This document shows, in pieces, positions 61,413-64,000 of a stretch of DNA of 64,000 nt (positions are counted from its first letter, which is position 1; the number at the start of each line of letters is the position of its first letter). The position numbers and the translations under genes are program-made. The notes beneath the pieces are model-generated. The model was not told the DNA's origin. It was given only the letters and a program-made list of their open reading frames with translations, and made no database searches. Source of the stretch: Photobacterium arenosum (lineage in GTDB: Bacteria > Pseudomonadota > Gammaproteobacteria > Enterobacterales > Vibrionaceae); contig NZ_JACYTP010000001.1 in the NCBI RefSeq assembly GCF_014841115.1, forward strand, positions 372,001 through 436,000, in the 5' to 3' direction.

Positions 61413-62705
61413 ATGTCATTTGCTTCACAAAATTTTGCTCCGGAAATTGTTCGCGCTTTGGATGAATGTGGTTATGAAAAAATGACGCCCATTCAGCAAA
61501 AAGCGATACCTGCTGCTCGTCGTGGTGAGGACATTGTGGCAAATGCCCAGACTGGTACGGGCAAAACAGCCGCTTTTTCGCTGCCGATCATTCAGAAAAT
61601 TGCCGACACCCCCAAGCCGAGAAAAAGTTATACGACGCGCGCGCTGATCCTGGCGCCGACACGTGAACTGGCAGAGCAGATTGCACGTAATATTTCAGAT
61701 TACAGCCAGTATCTGGAATTACGTGTTGCTGCTGTTTTCGGCGGAAAGAAAATGTCGAGTCAGGAAAAGCAGCTTGAAAGTGGCGTCGACATTCTGGTTG
61801 CAACACCAGGCCGCTTAATTGAGCACCTGGATTTAGGTAATCTGTCGTTAACGAACCTGGAATTTCTGGTGTTTGACGAAGCTGACCGTATGTTAGACAT
61901 GGGCTTCATTAGCGATATCCGCACTATTATGAGTGGCATTCAGGGCCATCCGCAAACCATGCTGTTCTCTGCCACATTCTCCAGCCTGATGAACAAACTG
62001 GCTGGCGACATCACAAATAAGCCAAAGCGTATTTCTGTCACACCTGAAAACTCCACGGCAGAAACCGTGGCGCATGTGGTTTACCCTGTTGATGAAGATC
62101 GCAAACGCGAGCTGCTTTCTGAGCTGATTGGTAAAAAGAACTGGCAGCAGGTACTGGTGTTTGTGAATTACAAAGAAACCGCCAATGACCTGGTGACAGA
62201 GCTGAAACTCGACGGTATCAAAGCCGTTCTTTGTCATGGTGATAAAGCACAAAGTGCGCGTCGCCGTGCGCTGGAAGAGTTTACGACAGGGAAAGCCCGG
62301 GTGATGGTTGCGACGGAAGTTGCTGCACGCGGACTGGATATTCAAGGCTTACCGCATGTTGTGAACTATGACATGCCATTTCTTGCCGAAGATTATGTAC
62401 ACCGCATTGGCCGTACCGGTCGTGCCGGTCAGCAAGGCCATGCCATTTCCTTTGTCAGCCGCGAAGAAGAACTGACCTTGCTGCAAGTTGAAAAACTCAT
62501 CAAGCAACGCATTCGCCGGGTCATTCTTGAAGGTTATGAGCCTGCTAAACGTGACGCACTGATTGAGAAACTGAACACCAAAGCCTCATACCGTGATCGC
62601 AAAGGCCGTACCAATAATCCGGATCAATCTGCTGCAGAGCGCCGGATGCGATTACAAAAAGCGATCCGTAGCCGCAGTGCTGCACCAAAAACATTGAAAA
62701 AATAA
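61413..62705 (+). CDS. DEAD-box ATP-dependent RNA helicase, RhlE-like
   Basis: A 430-residue helicase with all core motifs: Q motif GYEKMTPIQQKAI, Walker A AQTGTGKT, APTRELAEQ, ATPGRLIEHL, DEAD in VFDEADRMLDMGF, SAT, then ATEVAARGLDI and HRIGRTGRAG. A short basic tail (RRMRLQKAIRSR) follows. Layout fits RhlE-type helicases, which remodel ribosomal or mRNA structures; not surely orthologous to E. coli RhlE. GGAATG precedes the ATG. Confidence 0.92.
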   Translation: MSFASQNFAPEIVRALDECGYEKMTPIQQKAIPAARRGEDIVANAQTGTGKTAAFSLPIIQKIADTPKPRKSYTTRALILAPTRELAEQIARNISDYSQYLELRVAAVFGGKKMSSQEKQLESGVDILVATPGRLIEHLDLGNLSLTNLEFLVFDEADRMLDMGFISDIRTIMSGIQGHPQTMLFSATFSSLMNKLAGDITNKPKRISVTPENSTAETVAHVVYPVDEDRKRELLSELIGKKNWQQVLVFVNYKETANDLVTELKLDGIKAVLCHGDKAQSARRRALEEFTTGKARVMVATEVAARGLDIQGLPHVVNYDMPFLAEDYVHRIGRTGRAGQQGHAISFVSREEELTLLQVEKLIKQRIRRVILEGYEPAKRDALIEKLNTKASYRDRKGRTNNPDQSAAERRMRLQKAIRSRSAAPKTLKK

Positions 62706-62720
62706 TTATTATAGGACACA

Positions 62721-62751
62721 ACACCCTCCAGCCTCAGCAGCTGGAGGGTGT
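62721..62751. terminator. Terminator between helicase and diguanylate cyclase genes
   Basis: ACACCCTCCAGC and GCTGGAGGGTGT form a perfect 12-base-pair stem, seven-base loop, followed by TTTT on the plus strand. Ends the helicase transcript and lies between convergent genes. Confidence 0.88.
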
Positions 62752-62761
62752 TTTAAAGCCA

Positions 62762-63718
62762 TCAGGATTGCATTTTACTGAGATACATTCTTGAGTCCGC
62801 TTTCGCCAGAATCTCGTCCAGGTTCATCACTTTACCTGCCGGCAAGCTGTAGACGCCGGCACTGAAAGATAACTGATACGGGCGGTTTTGCCGGGTATTG
62901 AACACATCGACCGTCTTTTGAAAACGCTCTATAGTCTGCCGCGTTTCCTCTTCCGTTATCCCTGAATACAGTACGACAAACTCATCCCCGCCAACTCTGG
63001 CAAATAAATCGGAATAGCGAAAACTCTGGCTGATCAGCAAGGCAAAATCTTTCAGCGCATTATCACCGGCCTGGTGGCCAAATTGATCATTAATGTCTTT
63101 GAATTTATTGAGATCGAAAAATGCCAGTGAAAACGGCGTGCCATGAAGATGGCTGTTTTCCAGGCTCTTGGTCGCCAGTTTGATGAAACCGCGGCGGTTG
63201 GATATCTGAGTCAATTCATCAATGGTTGCATCATGCAGGGCAGACAACTCCTGCTCGGCCATCTTGGCCAGATCAACCAGATCCCTGATTTCATCTTTGC
63301 TCATCGAGTGGGGCTGATGGTCGAAGATACACAAGGTGCCCAGCTTGTATTTATTGTCGTAAACCAAAGAGACACCCGCATAAAAGCGGATATGGGGAGG
63401 GCCGGAAACCAAAGGGTTATCATGAAACCGTTTGTCCTGAGATGCATCAGAAACAATAAAAGGGCCATCAGCCAGGATTGCGTGTCCGCAAAATGACACT
63501 TCCCGGCTGGTTTCTATCAGTTCAGCACCGCAGCAGGATTTAAACCACTGTCTGTCATCACCAACCAGCGTCACTGTTGCAACCGGCACATTGAAAAGCC
63601 GCCTGGCAAGACGCGTTATCCGGTCGAACCTTTCTTCCCGATCCGTATCCAGCAAAGACAAGGAACGCAAGCATTGCAAACGCTCAACTTCGTTTCTGGG
63701 GTTCTCTGGTGCTAGCAT
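62762..63718 (-). CDS. GAF-GGDEF diguanylate cyclase
   Basis: A 318-residue cytoplasmic protein: GAF domain (about 20-150, with REVSFCGHAILADGPFIVSDASQDKRF) and GGDEF domain (about 165-315) with the intact signature VGGDEFVVLYSG and upstream FDLNKFKDINDQFGHQAGDNAL. It makes cyclic-di-GMP; no clear RxxD inhibitory site is seen five residues before GGDEF (ARVGGDEF preceded by YSDLF). GAF-GGDEF proteins of this type often sense light or small ligands. Start at 63718; a second regulator of the same messenger as the HD-GYP protein. Confidence 0.9.
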   Translation of the reverse strand: MLAPENPRNEVERLQCLRSLSLLDTDREERFDRITRLARRLFNVPVATVTLVGDDRQWFKSCCGAELIETSREVSFCGHAILADGPFIVSDASQDKRFHDNPLVSGPPHIRFYAGVSLVYDNKYKLGTLCIFDHQPHSMSKDEIRDLVDLAKMAEQELSALHDATIDELTQISNRRGFIKLATKSLENSHLHGTPFSLAFFDLNKFKDINDQFGHQAGDNALKDFALLISQSFRYSDLFARVGGDEFVVLYSGITEEETRQTIERFQKTVDVFNTRQNRPYQLSFSAGVYSLPAGKVMNLDEILAKADSRMYLSKMQS

Positions 63719-64000
63719 AGTGACCGATCCTACGATTCAACAACTTCTCATTCAGCTAAGGCAAAATATATCATCTTGTCTTAGCTGAATGCCATTGGCT
63801 ACTCGTTGCAACACAGGTAATCAGGAGGGGTAAACATTTTTTGGCTGTTCATCAACAATGCCTGTCTCTGCGGCCAGAACAAGCCTTCGAGGCAAATTCC
63901 CTGAACCGTTTTCAGGCAAGAAAACGCTCGCTGTCAAAGAGTTAAAGGCTGCTCAGCAACAGACCGACAGCGTTATACCCACTCCCGGTGCTGCCTGTAG
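63719..64000. other. Right-edge stretch with no supported gene
   Basis: 282 bases. A plus-strand frame from ATG 63858 stays open to the edge, but no ribosome site or recognisable family was found, so it is not called. The diguanylate cyclase promoter should lie here on the minus strand. Confidence 0.4.

Noticed and set aside
63858..64000. Open frame running off the right edge
   Set aside because: Starts without a ribosome site and is too short to judge; could be tested with flanking sequence.

Overview
The window is chromosomal DNA of a gammaproteobacterium, most likely a member of the Vibrionaceae and perhaps Photobacterium-like. This is judged from the close resemblance of AroG, YefM-YoeB, TrhO and YegD to enteric and vibrio forms, an adenine riboswitch upstream of an adenine/adenosine deaminase as known in Vibrio vulnificus, and vibrio-type families such as the DUF2860 outer-membrane protein and DUF1840. 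Genus is inference only. Base composition looks close to 50% GC and most of the window is densely coded by short operons on both strands, with hairpin terminators in many of the convergent gaps. No rRNA, tRNA, CRISPR array or prophage was seen.

Layout. 1-2.6 kb: a di-haem cytochrome c peroxidase/MauG-like gene cut by the left edge, then an azlCD amino-acid exporter pair. 2.9-6.8 kb: a complete phosphorelay, an MHYT-PAS-histidine kinase-receiver-Hpt hybrid followed after one base by an HD-GYP response regulator. 7-14.4 kb: mostly single genes (zinc-ribbon membrane protein, YegD Hsp70 relative, GNAT, YtoQ, VOC, monooxygenase, secreted hypothetical, lipoprotein, L,D-transpeptidase, threonine-aldolase family). 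14.4-15.65 kb: an adenine deaminase-type gene under an adenine riboswitch, with a perfect dyad just before the aptamer. 15.8-25.5 kb: an extracytoplasmic coiled-coil protein, a GNAT-nitrilase fusion with a DUF2860 outer-membrane protein, then protein-repair and RNA-modification genes (msrA, trhO, msrB, a peptide deformylase) with a DsbA-like protein, an arylamine N-acetyltransferase and a cytoplasmic coiled-coil relative. 24.6-33.2 kb: a DMT exporter/MarR divergent pair and metabolic or uncharacterised genes.

33.3-35.95 kb is the one clear accessory island. It holds tandem copies of a ~262-base hairpin-rich repeat, a broken IS3-family element (nonsense codon in orfA, orfB cut at the junction with the repeat), a YefM-YoeB toxin-antitoxin pair with its operator, two identical-core palindromes 100 bases apart with no gene beside them, and an inverted copy of the repeat. 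Base-pair swaps between copies preserve two of the hairpins.

36-64 kb: a HisC-like aminotransferase with an orphan polar-amino-acid binding protein and a divergent LysR regulator; a secreted alpha/beta hydrolase with a membrane-anchored partner; a periplasmic glutathione peroxidase relative; a CAAX protease; an HAD phosphatase and a methyltransferase; an AraC/DJ-1 divergent pair; DUF1840, rhomboid and crotonase genes; aroG with a TyrR-box match upstream; cobQ; a bile-acid-symporter-family protein; a MATE exporter; an NTP-pyrophosphohydrolase relative; a 54-residue zinc-ribbon protein behind a CRP-like site; ugpQ; a DEAD-box helicase with a hairpin leader; and a GAF-GGDEF diguanylate cyclase. 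Cyclic-di-GMP turnover is thus represented twice (HD-GYP degradation, GGDEF synthesis), and methionine-oxidation repair and thiol chemistry cluster at 19-24.5 kb.
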